The notes under the pieces are model-generated. The model had not been told where the DNA came from and did not search any database. It was given only the letters and a program-made list of their open reading frames with translations. From Cladosporium sp. IMV 00045 (Eukaryota; Ascomycota; Dothideomycetes; Cladosporiales; Cladosporiaceae), in NCBI GenBank assembly GCA_001931905.2, contig MSJI02000843.1, forward strand, positions 1 through 56,159: a DNA stretch of 56,159 nucleotides, given 5' to 3'. The position numbers and the translations under genes were made by a program. This document shows positions 21,296-31,538 of this stretch, one piece after another; positions within the stretch are counted from its first letter, which is position 1, and every line of letters starts with the position of its first letter.

Positions 21296-22327
21296 CTACC
21301 CAAACTGCGCCGACAAGATCTCATAAATCGTAAAAATCAGCGCCGAGCTCGGCGCGCTCCTCAGCAGCGTAATCCCACAACCGCGATACAAGCCCTTCAA
21401 ACCATGCGCATGGTAGAGCGCACGGCCGACGCCCAGAAAAGTCTGCCTCCCGCCGTTCGCTCCAAGAGCGGCAAGGTCGCCCGTCTGCATTTTCGACTTG
21501 ATCGTGTCGGCGGGATAGAAGGAGAAATTGTAGCCCAGACCCGCGCCCGCGCCCGCGACCATGCTCTGCCAGAGAGGAAGGCTGGGGTCCTTCTCGCCCG
21601 TGGCGGCTTGCTTGCGCTGCCGAAAAAACAGCGACAGTGTCTCGTAGCAGCCGAACCAGGCGGCGCCGCCGCCTGTTTCGCGCAGTAGTGTGCCTAGCTG
21701 GCCGCGCCAGAAGCCGGAGAGTCCTTCTCTTCTGTAGACGTCGCCGATGACGGCGAGGGGCCCGGCGGTTCTGTTGCGGAGGGTGGGGTCCATGGATGAG
21801 GTGAGGGGGACTTGCATGCGGCATTTGACGAGTTCGATGGGCGTGAGGATGAGAGAGGTGATGGCGCCGGACATGGCGCCTGCCGCGACCAGTGAGCTGA
21901 GAGGGAGTTTGTCGTCTGTTTTGTACGCTGAGCTGGGCGCGCTCAGTAGGCGGATGCCCTCTTTTGCGATTCTGTAGGAGAAGAACAAGCACGCCGTCTC
22001 TGCGGCGGCGCCGAACAGCGGAGCACTGACGCCTCTGTACAATCCTCCCACGCCGTCGTTGCGGATGCTCTGGCGGAAACAGTCCAACGGGCCAGTGTAT
22101 CGGAGCGGGAGGTGGTCGGGCTGGGATTGCAAGCGGACTTTGACCGTGTCGAAGGGATATTCGACGACTTTCCCAAGCATGCCGCCAATGCTACCGAAAG
22201 CCACGTCCTTGATTGCTTTGGTGCTCTGGGAGGCCACAGGCTGCTCCGCCTCCTTCTTCGTGGACGGCATGATCGGCGGTGAGGTGAGGGTTGGTTCGGC
22301 GAAGGAGGGCGAAGTCTTGGAGTCCAT
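21296..22327 (-). CDS. Mitochondrial ornithine carrier (ORT1/ARG11, AmcA, Arg-13 group)
   Basis: A single exon of 343 residues with three mitochondrial carrier repeats. Each carries the PxD/ExxK signature: EYPFDTVKVRLQSQ, LTPIELVKCRMQV and FYPADTIKSKMQTGD. Each is followed by the matching (D/E)GxxxxxRG-type element: GGLYRG, SGFWRGQ and KGLYRG. The opening GSIGGMLGKVVEYPFDTVK and the ETGGGAAWFGCYE stretch are typical of yeast Ort1, which exchanges matrix ornithine for cytosolic substrates in arginine metabolism. The carrier sits in the inner mitochondrial membrane with six helices. A polar N terminus of about 40 residues precedes repeat 1, and an internal ATG at residue 20 could also serve as start. 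Substrate is inferred from family likeness; another basic amino acid is possible. Confidence 0.87.
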   Translation of the reverse strand: MDSKTSPSFAEPTLTSPPIMPSTKKEAEQPVASQSTKAIKDVAFGSIGGMLGKVVEYPFDTVKVRLQSQPDHLPLRYTGPLDCFRQSIRNDGVGGLYRGVSAPLFGAAAETACLFFSYRIAKEGIRLLSAPSSAYKTDDKLPLSSLVAAGAMSGAITSLILTPIELVKCRMQVPLTSSMDPTLRNRTAGPLAVIGDVYRREGLSGFWRGQLGTLLRETGGGAAWFGCYETLSLFFRQRKQAATGEKDPSLPLWQSMVAGAGAGLGYNFSFYPADTIKSKMQTGDLAALGANGGRQTFLGVGRALYHAHGLKGLYRGCGITLLRSAPSSALIFTIYEILSAQFG

Positions 22328-23000
22328 TGTGAAAGAGCTTTGTTTCTGGTTACATGGAAGGATGTGAGTGTTGACGCCGAAGAGGAGAGAGGTGAAGGGT
22401 ACGGCGGGTGGGCATGCAAGCAGCGAGCGTTATGTGATGCTATCGCGGGAGCATGGTAGGAGGCGGACGAGAGGAATAGGTCGAGTGTATATGAGAGAAA
22501 GTTCAGGTAGGTGTCACAGAAAGGCCCTCTCTTCTTGGTAGCGAGCAAGAGGTGACGAGTCGCAGCAACGGTATCCACTCAGCCGGGTTGAAAGGTGTTG
22601 AGGCGGTAGCAGTAGTGAGGTCAGGTATCACTGGCCCGCAGAGTGAGTAGTGGGTGACTGGGTGGACTACCGGATGGCCGTGGTCGGGGCGTGCGTTTGC
22701 GGTGCGGTGTGTGTAGCCATGAGCGCCAGCAAAATGACTGCAGCAGCCTTGTCGATAGCGCTTGCCCGACTTGCTAGCGTCCCAACGGATCTGATAAAAA
22801 CTTGATCTGATAAAAACCGCCCGCGAAACTTTTCGTCACAGCCCTCGCCAGGCCCTCTCTGGCCTCTCTGGCCCTAACAAATATTCAAACACCGCAAACC
22901 TAGTCTACACCTACCTTGCTTTTGCCCCATCTCGCTGTCGTAGCTCGCTCCACCGCCTAGGACTAGATACACCACACCACATCTGCCGACATCATCAACC
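22328..23000. other. Divergent promoter region, ornithine carrier and CGR1
   Basis: 673 bp between two divergent starts. Contains a 14-bp direct repeat (22788-22817) and a run of short GGCCTCTCT-type repeats near 22,850. Confidence 0.5.
22788..22817. repeat. Short direct repeat with GATA cores
   Basis: GATCTGATAAAAAC occurs twice, 2 nt apart. It lies about 200 nt before the CGR1 start. Each copy contains a GATA core, so it could be a regulatory site. Confidence 0.4.
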
Positions 23001-23433
23001 ATGGCCATCGCGCTCGCGTCCACCCAGGATGCCCAATCGCACGCCAAGATCCCCCAGGTCACCGGCGTGAAGAAGAACGGCAAGAACTGGCACGAGAACA
23101 AGAAGCCCTTCCGTCCGGGCACCGGTCATACCAGCTATGCGAAACGCGCCGAGAAGCAGAAGCAGGAGGCCGAGGTGAAGAAGTATGAGAAGGAGATGAA
23201 GGCCGAGCAGGAAGATGAGCGTCAGGTGTGTTCAGACTGCATTGCGTGAGAGAAAACGTGAGATATGGACGGCGGACTAACAGATCTTGCAGAGAAAAAT
23301 CCAGGCCATCAAGGACAAGCGCGCCGCAAAGGAGGAGAGGGAGAGGTACGAGCAGATGGCAGCCAAGATGCACCAGAAGCGCGTCGACCGTCTGAGGAGG
23401 AGGGAGAAGAGGAACAAGATGCTCAAGTCTTAG
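23001..23433 (+). CDS. CGR1: rRNA-processing protein Cgr1
   Basis: Exons 23001-23225 and 23293-23433, joined in phase 0 across a 67-nt intron; 121 residues. The protein is short, basic and largely coiled coil. It carries the conserved [20 protein letters not shown] motif, then [10 protein letters not shown] and a Lys/Arg/Glu-rich helix ([20 protein letters not shown]) ending in [18 protein letters not shown]. Cgr1 acts in the nucleolus in pre-rRNA processing and 60S subunit assembly. Length and motif order are those of fungal orthologues. The gene is divergent from the ornithine carrier. Confidence 0.94.
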
Positions 23434-24471
23434 TGGCGATGACTTTCGCTTCTTCAGACATTGAAGGAGCTGCGAGTCGAAATTTGCCTGAAAAATTCAC
23501 GACTGGACCCACGAAGCACCTGCGAAGAACGAGGGACAGAACCAGAGAATTCCGGATTCGCAGAGCGTGCGATACTGGACGACTTTAAATTTCCGCACCG
23601 GGCCACAGGACAGGAAAAGACACATCTAATCTTGGAGCATCCGTCGTAAATACAGAAAGCACGACAACGCGCACCAAACATGGAACCAGATAAGGACTCC
23701 AATAAGAGAAGGAGACTCCATTGCCTCGCGCGACCTGCCGTCGCCTTCCTGTGGAACCACACAACACAACATGGTCTCAACCAAAATATGCCACCGCTCT
23801 GTGGGTCACGATATCGCCAGCGAAGTCCACACATCTCATGTCAACTAAAACAAGAACAACCATTAGAATGGGAATTAGGGATTGGAGAACTTCAAAAAAC
23901 TCGTGGCGGGTAATATCAATACATCGGCGCAGGGGAGAAATACGAAGCGCTTCACACTAATACGAGACCGCGATCAAATTCATTCAAACGGCATTTCCGA
24001 ACATATCCATTGACTGAATAAACTACCTCATACACCAAACCAGCTCACCATCGAGCACCAATTACCCAAGACCCCAATCCCTCAATCTCAGAATGCTAGG
24101 GCAATCCAATCTCCAAATCAAAGCAAACTAACCCAAACCCCAGGTCCAATCGTCCAATCCACTTCACACCACATAACCACCGTCAACCAACAACCAACGC
24201 GCCCCTCACCACCTCCCTCCTCCCCTCCCCTCCTCACCATGTCCACTCCCATACCAAGCATCCATACTCTCCGTCCTAACCTCCTCCATATACGGGCCCT
24301 TCCCATCACCAACCCCCCCTTCCACACCCACATCCACCTCCCTCCCGCGCCCTCCCAGACTGCACCTCCTCCCGCTCCGCACGCAGAGAATCCAGTCTCA
24401 ACCGCTCGCGAGACGGACTCTCACTCAGCGCGCGAGCGAGTCTGCGGCTGCGGCTTAGCTGCGTGGCGGTT
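23434..24471. other. 1-kb convergent intergenic region with a C-rich tract
   Basis: 3' flank of CGR1 (+) and of the large unrecognised gene (-). The part 24,180-24,360 is strikingly C/T-rich on the plus strand, so the minus-strand transcript downstream of the stop would be G-rich. No gene recognised. Confidence 0.5.
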
Positions 24472-27400
24472 TCAGTCCCGGTAGCAGTGCAGTGCCGGTG
24501 TTGAAGGGGAGGAGCGACGGTTCGAAATCTCGCTGCGGCCGCGGAGAGAGTGGGAGCTCTGGCGCTCGTCTTCGTCGAAGGCGGATTCGCGCTCGCGCTC
24601 GCGGGATGCGGTCAGTGAGAATCCGGTATGGTCGTCGCGGAGGGACGCTGAGCGCTGCGAAGCGTAGCTGCTCTTACTCTGCGGTTTGGACGATGGGATC
24701 TCGCTCCCTCGCGAGCGAGACGCGGCACTGCTGGCGCCCCTCGATGAAACGGGAACGTACTCCCTCTCCTCCACATCCCGTCCACTCCTCGCTCTGCCCG
24801 CTTCATACTCCCTGATGATCTCCTCAGCTGACCCGGTCGGCTCGCTCGCTCCGCCGTCAATCTGGTTTCGTAGGGCGGATTTCCTGCCTCCTGCTTTCGA
24901 ACTCTGCGCGCTGGCCGGTTTGCTCTGCTTGATGGTGAAGCGCTCGGGGAGGAACTCGTCGCCGCCTGGCGGTGTGGGTGAGAACTCGACCTTACTCGCG
25001 AAGCGGACGTGGGTTGATTCGTCGGAAGTGCGCATGTACGGTCCTCGCCCCCGGTCGGGGGGTGGAGAGGGTTGAGTTTTGAATTCGGAGAGGATGGAGA
25101 GGGTAGGGCTGGGTGGTGCTGTGGAGGTCGCTCTTGCGGAGGTCGCTCTTGCGGGTGTGCGGCCGCCTTTTGCTGAAGAGGGCTGGGCGGTGGCTTCGCG
25201 CTCGTGTTGATGTGTAGTTGGCTCGGATGGGCGGCGATGTCTGATCAGGCGCTCAGTGTCGGTGTAGGATCTTGCTGGACCGCTGTGGTTGGATTCTCTC
25301 CCTGATTGACCGTCGGCGGTTTGGACAGTCCGCACTCTGTACTCCCAGTCCCAGTCTTCCCTCAAAGAAGCTCTCTCTGAAGCAGCTGGTCTGACTGGCG
25401 CATCGTCTTTAGGCCAAACCGTCTTTTCATCGTCTTCCCGTTGCCTGATACTTAATTTGGCTTGCTCTCGAGCCTTGTCTGCCTTTTTGAACGCTCTTGA
25501 CGCGAGAAGCGTACCACGAATGATCCGATGAGCGGTCATGAGCGCTCATCTTGGGAATGAAATGTTTTGGCGAAGGCATGGCCACTCTTCTGTCTCCAGA
25601 CGTAGTTCCGAGGACGTGGATCCTTGCTCAGCTCTCAAAGAAGGTGCTTTGCTGCTCGTGCTCGTCTCAGCATACAGCTGCGCACGAGTAGAGGACTGGT
25701 CACTAGCCGTCCTCGCGAAGCCTTCGTCCTCCCAGTACGACTTGTCGGTGCAAAAGGATGTCTCTCTGCTTGCACTTGTAGGTTCAGATTTCCTTGTGCC
25801 TCTCTGATCTTCGCCACCACGCTCCTCCCGTAGCACCTTGACGCGGTGCGAGACTGGCGGAGCGGGCGGCAACTCGATTTCCTCAATCACTTCGATGACA
25901 TCTGGTCTTTGAGGTCTTCCAGACCTTGCAGGCGCACGTCTAGAGCCAGCAGGCTCGTCACGAACAATGCCAATTACTTCCTTGAGCTTGACGCTGACAG
26001 GTGGATCCGACTCGGGGAGACCTTGCGGTGCTTGGTACTCTGGGCGTCTGTCTCTCTCGACGAAGACTTCCACATCACGCTCAGATCTCTGGCGTCCATT
26101 GTCAGATCTGCCGGTCCGCGAAACGCTCGCCTCTTCTCTCGCCGATCGAGTCGCAGATGCAGCTTTCTCCACCACGCGACACCAGTGACTCGGCTCCTCA
26201 CCAGGGCTCTTCCGTAAATAATCCGTACCATCGGTACTGGCGGTTGAGGTATGCTTCGCACGACTAGCCGTCGAGACCTTCCCAGACAACGGCCGAGAGA
26301 AATTCGGCGTTTCCCAAGGCTTAGGCTCCACCTTGTCAGCAACGACTTCAATCCTGCGCTCGACAGGCACCTCTGGGACGATGGGCACCAGACGTCCATG
26401 AGCATACGCACTGGGGTGAGCGTGCATCATGCGCTCTGCTTGCCGGTAGCGTTCGACTTCATCGCGGGCGAAGTTGCGGATGTCGGATTCCGTGTAGCTG
26501 TTTGCTGCGGGAGTGGCGACTTGTGCCGTGGCTTTTACTTTTGAGTGGCTGCTAGCCACTGATGTGTTGACTGATACTGAGGCTTTGGCATTGGTTTTGC
26601 GGTCGTCCTTGGAGTTGTTTGGCGTTGTTGGGACTGAGGTGGTGGATTTCGAGCTGGAGGCCGTTGTAGGTGCGTCTGCCTTGTCCAATTTGTAAATCCG
26701 CACATTCTGTTTTCTGGCTCTAGTGGGTTGCTGAATAGGCTCAGGCTCAGCTTCGGCGTCAACGTTGACTTTGAGGGTGGTGTTCTTCGTTTCGCCTCTC
26801 GGGGAACGTAGGTCGTTCATGAGGTTCATCGCCGCCAGATTCTCAACAGACACTGCTGCGCGTCGCACAGGAGGGTCCCCAGACACTGGCCTCTTCGTCT
26901 TTTTTACAAACCGATAGACGACGTGTTCACAATCATCATCGCTCTCCGACTCCGACGAGCATTGCAGAACAAATTTCTCAGTGTAGCCCTTCTCATGCTG
27001 CTTCTGAATTGACTTGACCGCTTCGTCGCGAGTGGCCAGATTACGTTTGGGAACGAAAGCAGACAAGCCAAATTTAACCTTGTCGCTCTCCTCGACTTGG
27101 ACGGTTTTCATGTATTCATTCTTGTCTTCGACGCTTGTGATGCGGCAGCGCCTGCAAATGCCTGGTGGAGGCGGCACGCCGTTGACGGGGATGGGGTGTT
27201 CGCGGTGATATTTGTCGCTTCGGGGGCGCATGCAGATGCGGCAGATGTGATAGATTGTCAGCTTTGGTGGCTCCGCTGGTGTGACATTTGCTTGTTGGAA
27301 GCCTGGGAAGCCAGGTGGCGGTGGTGGAATGGTGATGATGCGTGCGGCCGTAGGCTGCTGGGATTTCGTAGGCTTGGTGTCGAAGTTGGGCTCGTATACG

Positions 27401-27783
27401 TGACGATAGTGATGGGAGTATCGATAGGACATGTTGTTTGTGTCGTCTTTAGGGAGGCCTGGCGGCAGAGGAGGTGGTGGGTGAAGTGGTAATTTCACAG
27501 GCTGAAGTGAGCGAGCGTCGTGTATCGTAATGTCGGTTGCCTGTGGTTTGGCTGGTGGTAGGCTAGGTCCGCCAGTGGGAAGAGCATCTCTCTTCGCCTT
27601 TGCGTTTGCCTTCACTTCCACGGTGACCTTCTTCACGCCGGTCGATGTGACCGCCGAAGTCCTCTCGTGGGAGCTGGAGGAAGACGACGAGCTGGCCGGG
27701 GCGACGTTGCCCTGTGTTGTCTTGATGTAGAACTCAGGAAGCGGCGGTAGCGGGATGAAGTGTTTCGATCTTTCCCGGGCCAT
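24472..27783 (-). CDS. Large unrecognised protein with a CxxC...CxxC cluster; open frame interrupted by one TGA
   Basis: From the ATG at 27783 the frame runs 745 codons to a TGA at 25548-25546. It then continues in the same frame for about 357 more codons to a stop at 24472. I do not recognise the family. Seen features: a Pro-rich N terminus (MARERSKHFIPLPPLPEF), a Ser run, a zinc-ribbon-like cluster (Cys181, 184, 210, 213; HICRICM ... GICRRCR), FGLSAFVPKRN, and an acidic SSESESDDD. Long polar, probably disordered stretches follow. Beyond the TGA come an Ala/Lys-rich helix and HVRFASKVEFSPTPPGGDEF, which looks like a conserved motif. Only two codons separate the TGA from the next ATG, so two separate genes are unlikely. 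See findings for the options. Confidence 0.6.
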
Positions 27784-28068
27784 GATTGCTGAAGACCACG
27801 GAGTTGTGGCATGCACAGAACGACAATGCGATGCTTTGTTGGGTTCAAAGAGGAAGAAGGATGTCATGAATTTGAGGCAACACGCAATGCGATGCGTGAA
27901 CCAAAGAAGAGTGGCGTTTGTAAACAAGCAGCTGCAAAGCAATTGCGAAGGAAGGAACGATCAGGGGTTTGAGCATGTGATCGCAGAACCACCAAAGTGA
28001 AGTCTTGCAGGTGAAAGAGGCATCAAATCGTCATAACTAATCCCAATACAACTGATCATACATACCCT

Positions 28069-29846
28069 CTACCCTCCAACCAGGAACCGAGTAAATGCAT
28101 TCTTCAACGCATCGAACCCGACCTCATCCGCCAGATGCAACACGATACTTCTCCTCTCAGTCTGCTCAGGTACATCCTTCGCCACGCCTTCACTGCCAAC
28201 CTTCAACACCTTCGCGGCCCTCTCATCAGTCGTCCATGGTTGCCATGGCGCCTTGTTGTTCACGAAATCGATAACGCTATGAGCGAAACCCTTTGCCAAC
28301 TGACGTTGATCGTCGCTCATAAATTGATTGAAGTTCTGGAGCAAAAACACCAAGTCGTGAATGTGCGAAGAGCGACCTTGCCACGGACCGGGCCAAGTGT
28401 TGGGCTCGTTGAACCGGTACACATATACTGGCATGCTGCTCTGCATGCCCTGAGCAAATGCTAGTGTCGGGGCGTAGAAGCTGATATCGTTGGCGAATTC
28501 GAGAATTTTAGTGAAGGCTTCCTCGTCCGTCGTAGAAAGAGCTACGCCGTAGCTGGAGAGCAATGATGTTGCTGTTGATTCGGACAAAGAAGCAGAGATG
28601 GAGTTGACGAATGCCTGAGCAATACCAGCCTTTCGTTTGCCCAGTGGAAGGCCCAAAATGCTGCCCTGTAGGAAATCATGTCAGAAGACTGCAATGAGTT
28701 GCTTGATATGTGCACTTACATCGAAAGCGCAATCACCGAGCACGAGACTATCGCACCAATGCTTTGCTGGCAGGTTGAGGCTGCCGTCCATGACCGCATT
28801 TGAAGTCCACTCCTACGGGGCACATTTCACCGTCAATCACTGGCAAAGGCGTAACGCCGCCCTGGAGCAAAGTCGCCCTGAGTTTCTGGCCGTCCATGTT
28901 GAGTAGACTTCGTACTCTCTCTTTCGGACTCAAAGCCTCGAGCTCAAGCAACTTGATAGCTTTTTGATAGTTCGCCTCCGCCGCAGCTTCCGGAGCAGGA
29001 CCCATGAGCAGCGTTGATCCAGCCATCAACATGGCTCGCTTGAACAAAGGCTGCTCCGAATGGAAATGTACTGCGGTGCTCACTGCGCCGGCACTTTGAC
29101 CGATGAGAGTAACATCATCCGGGTTGCCACCGAAGCCACCAATGTACTTCTGCAACCATAAGAGAGCGGTGCGCTGGTCGCGGAAGCCGTTGTTTGGGAG
29201 ATAGCCTGCGTCTTTCATCTCGCTTGAGTAGAGGTATCCGGGAGCTCCGACTCGATAACTTGAATTGTCAGCAAGGTGACCAGGACAACTGTAAGCGGAA
29301 ACCTTACTTCATGGACACAGCAATGATCGGAGCTCCTTTAGCGATACTCAGACGAACGAACCTCGTCATCTCATGCGCAGGGAAGCTACCAGATCCGCCA
29401 TTGAAGCCACCTCCGTGAATGAAAGCAAAGACTGGAAGACTCCTGCTCGATGGGGATGCCGAAGCCCCATTCTCAGGATTAGGGACGAAGATGTTGAGAT
29501 TGAGTCCATCGATGTCTGACATTCGCACGGCGTCGCGGTCGTAGTCCAGCGATTGTTGAAGGAGCGTGTATTCGAAGTCGGCGCCGTTGGGCAGAGCAAG
29601 AACTTGTGGTCTATACACATCGTCAGCGTAAGGCCATACATTCAAATTGGTGGTTGATGGAGCTGTAATGTACCCGTTCTTGGTGGCATCGACCTGGCCG
29701 CATTGCATATACTGCTTCATCTGCGGTGGCGAAAACCGGTCTGCCAGAGTCGCATATTGGATTCCGAGATACTTTGTGACATCCTCACTCTCTGCATTTC
29801 CTACCACTTTTCCAATGGCAGGATGCTCAAGAACAGTCGTCGCCAT
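28069..29846 (-). CDS. Type B carboxylesterase (alpha/beta hydrolase) with a frameshift
   Basis: Exons are 29846-29308, 29258-28720 and 28665-28069, with introns of 49 and 54 nt. Exon 1 has YLGIQYATLADRF and the oxyanion loop FIHGGGFNGGSG. Exon 2 restores MNYRVGAPGYL, then has the nucleophile elbow TLIGQSAGAVS. The family segment PVIDGEMCP and the next conserved segment (LPAKHWCDSLVLGDCAFD, joining GSILGL in exon 3) lie in different frames, so one nucleotide is gained near 28811-28820. Read plainly, the frame ends at a TAG at 28748. Members hydrolyse esters of xenobiotics or lipids; there is no signal peptide, so it is intracellular. It is either a recent pseudogene or an assembly error, since the rest of the frame is intact. 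Confidence 0.85.
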
Positions 29847-30630
29847 GGTGTTGTAAAAGAATGAGATTTATGGAATGAAGACTGGCCGATCGACCCTCGA
29901 CAAGAACACAGGAAGTCACAAACAATGAGCTGCTCAACACATTCGTCATACAAACGGGATGCAGGCAAAATGTATACCCCGACCTGCAAACGCCACGTGC
30001 AAGTCCCGAAACCAAATGCATTTCAGCGAACACAGCCCATACTCCACAACCCGGTGGGGATGCCAGGATGCCGTCGCGCCGAGCGTCTTGTCAAAAGACT
30101 AGATGGAATTATTCACCATCCGAGAGATGAAGATTACATGTTTGTTGGAAGCATATTGCGGGGAATGATCACAGCAGGGAAGTAATGACCTAAACGAAGA
30201 AGAGCTGAAGTGAGATGGAGTAGCGCTGCATGTATGCACGGGCGAAAGGCGCTGCAGCACTCCTTTGGGAGAGGCCAAAGTCTAATGATTCAAGAGAAAC
30301 ACAAGGGAACTGGAACGTGATTGGTTGGTTAAATGATACAAAAGAAATCCTCCCAGATCTTGCAACGACTAGAAACCACAGCATCGCTCTCAACACGGTA
30401 GTATACAGTCATATATACAACGCTGCGATGGGGGGAGGAAGATATCCTAAAGGGCTCCAGGTCGCGCGTGGGAATGGTAAAAAGACCCCCATCTCGTCAA
30501 AGCAAGCGACCTGCCCGGCCACGTCTTTGCTCCTCCATGCTTTTTTTCAGCAGCAAAAGGTTGACTCTAGTTGTAGCCCTGCATTACTGCCTCGCTCCGC
30601 TCGCAAGAAGTAAAAAGTTTATGGTCGAAT
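29847..30630. other. Intergenic, carboxylesterase to ATP synthase subunit e
   Basis: Carboxylesterase promoter side and subunit e 3' side. Short ORFs only; nothing recognised. Confidence 0.5.
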
Positions 30631-31161
30631 CTATGGGCTGTCCTTCTGGACCTGGGTAAGGTATGCCTCGAGGTCGAACTTGGGGTCGTTGGGGTCCGTT
30701 ATTACTGCGCGGATGGTCAGCACATGTCATCCTGTCTTATCATCCGGTGGTCTCAATGTCATCTCGTCCGACAGTCGCCCTTGGCGAAAGTATGCATCCG
30801 GTCCATGCCTCTATCCATATCCCATCTCTTCCCATGTATCAACAAGTTGCACTTACATCCACTGCCAGAGCCCGCGGGCGCATTCTTCTTTGCCCATGCA
30901 GCCCTAGCATCGCTGATGAGCTTCTCCTTGCGCTCGTAGTCGTGCTTCTCGGCGGCAATCTTGTCTTTGCTCGAGATTGCGGTCTGGTGTGTGAAGCCGT
31001 AGAAGATACCGAAGGTGAGAGCGCCCCAACGGAGGACCTGAAACACGGAGCAGTTAGAATACCATCCCCTCAAATCGTCAATCGACTGATGGTGTGTCGC
31101 GCGCAGTCGACAAGCGCTTCGCCGCGCAAGAGTGGCTTACGTTGACGCCGGTGGAGGCCAT
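30631..31161 (-). CDS. Mitochondrial F1Fo-ATP synthase subunit e
   Basis: Three exons, 31161-31141 (only 7 codons, MASTGVN), 31037-30857 and 30704-30631; 91 residues. Introns are 103 and 152 nt. The membrane segment VLRWGALTFGIFYGFTHQTA carries the GxxxG-like dimerisation face of subunit e. A charged coiled-coil helix follows (KIAAEKHDYERKEKLISDAR), then the conserved tail DPNDPKFDLEAYL. Subunit e (yeast Atp21/Tim11) sits at the dimer interface of ATP synthase and shapes cristae. The length matches the family. The gene is divergent from dynein intermediate chain, with 377 bp between the starts. Confidence 0.9.
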
Positions 31162-31538
31162 TGTGCTGTGTGAAAATCGGCGGAGAGGAGTGTGCGCTCT
31201 CAATGGTTCTTCGGAGCAGACTGGAAAGGGACGAGGAGCGGTGGACGGGGTATATGGGCGGTGGGACGGGGTGGTGGTGTCGCCGGCGTGGTCTTGTCGC
31301 GAGATGTTGGGTGGATCTGGATGTTTTCGGTGCAGTCCGGAGCTCTCCCGTCCTCTCTCCCGCAAACCGGCAGGAGCGAGAGGCAGGGGCTCGCAGCCAA
31401 TTGGAAGCCCGCTCTGCACGTGAGCGATCAACTCCCCATCTTTCAGTACGCGTTAGATAAAATAACAACAAATACACAACACATTGGCAAGGATTTACTG
31501 AACCGCTTCGGCTGCGACTTGGAAGACGACATCGCATC
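31162..31538. other. Divergent promoter, ATP synthase subunit e and dynein intermediate chain
   Basis: 377 bp shared by two divergent start codons. No gene seen. Confidence 0.55.
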
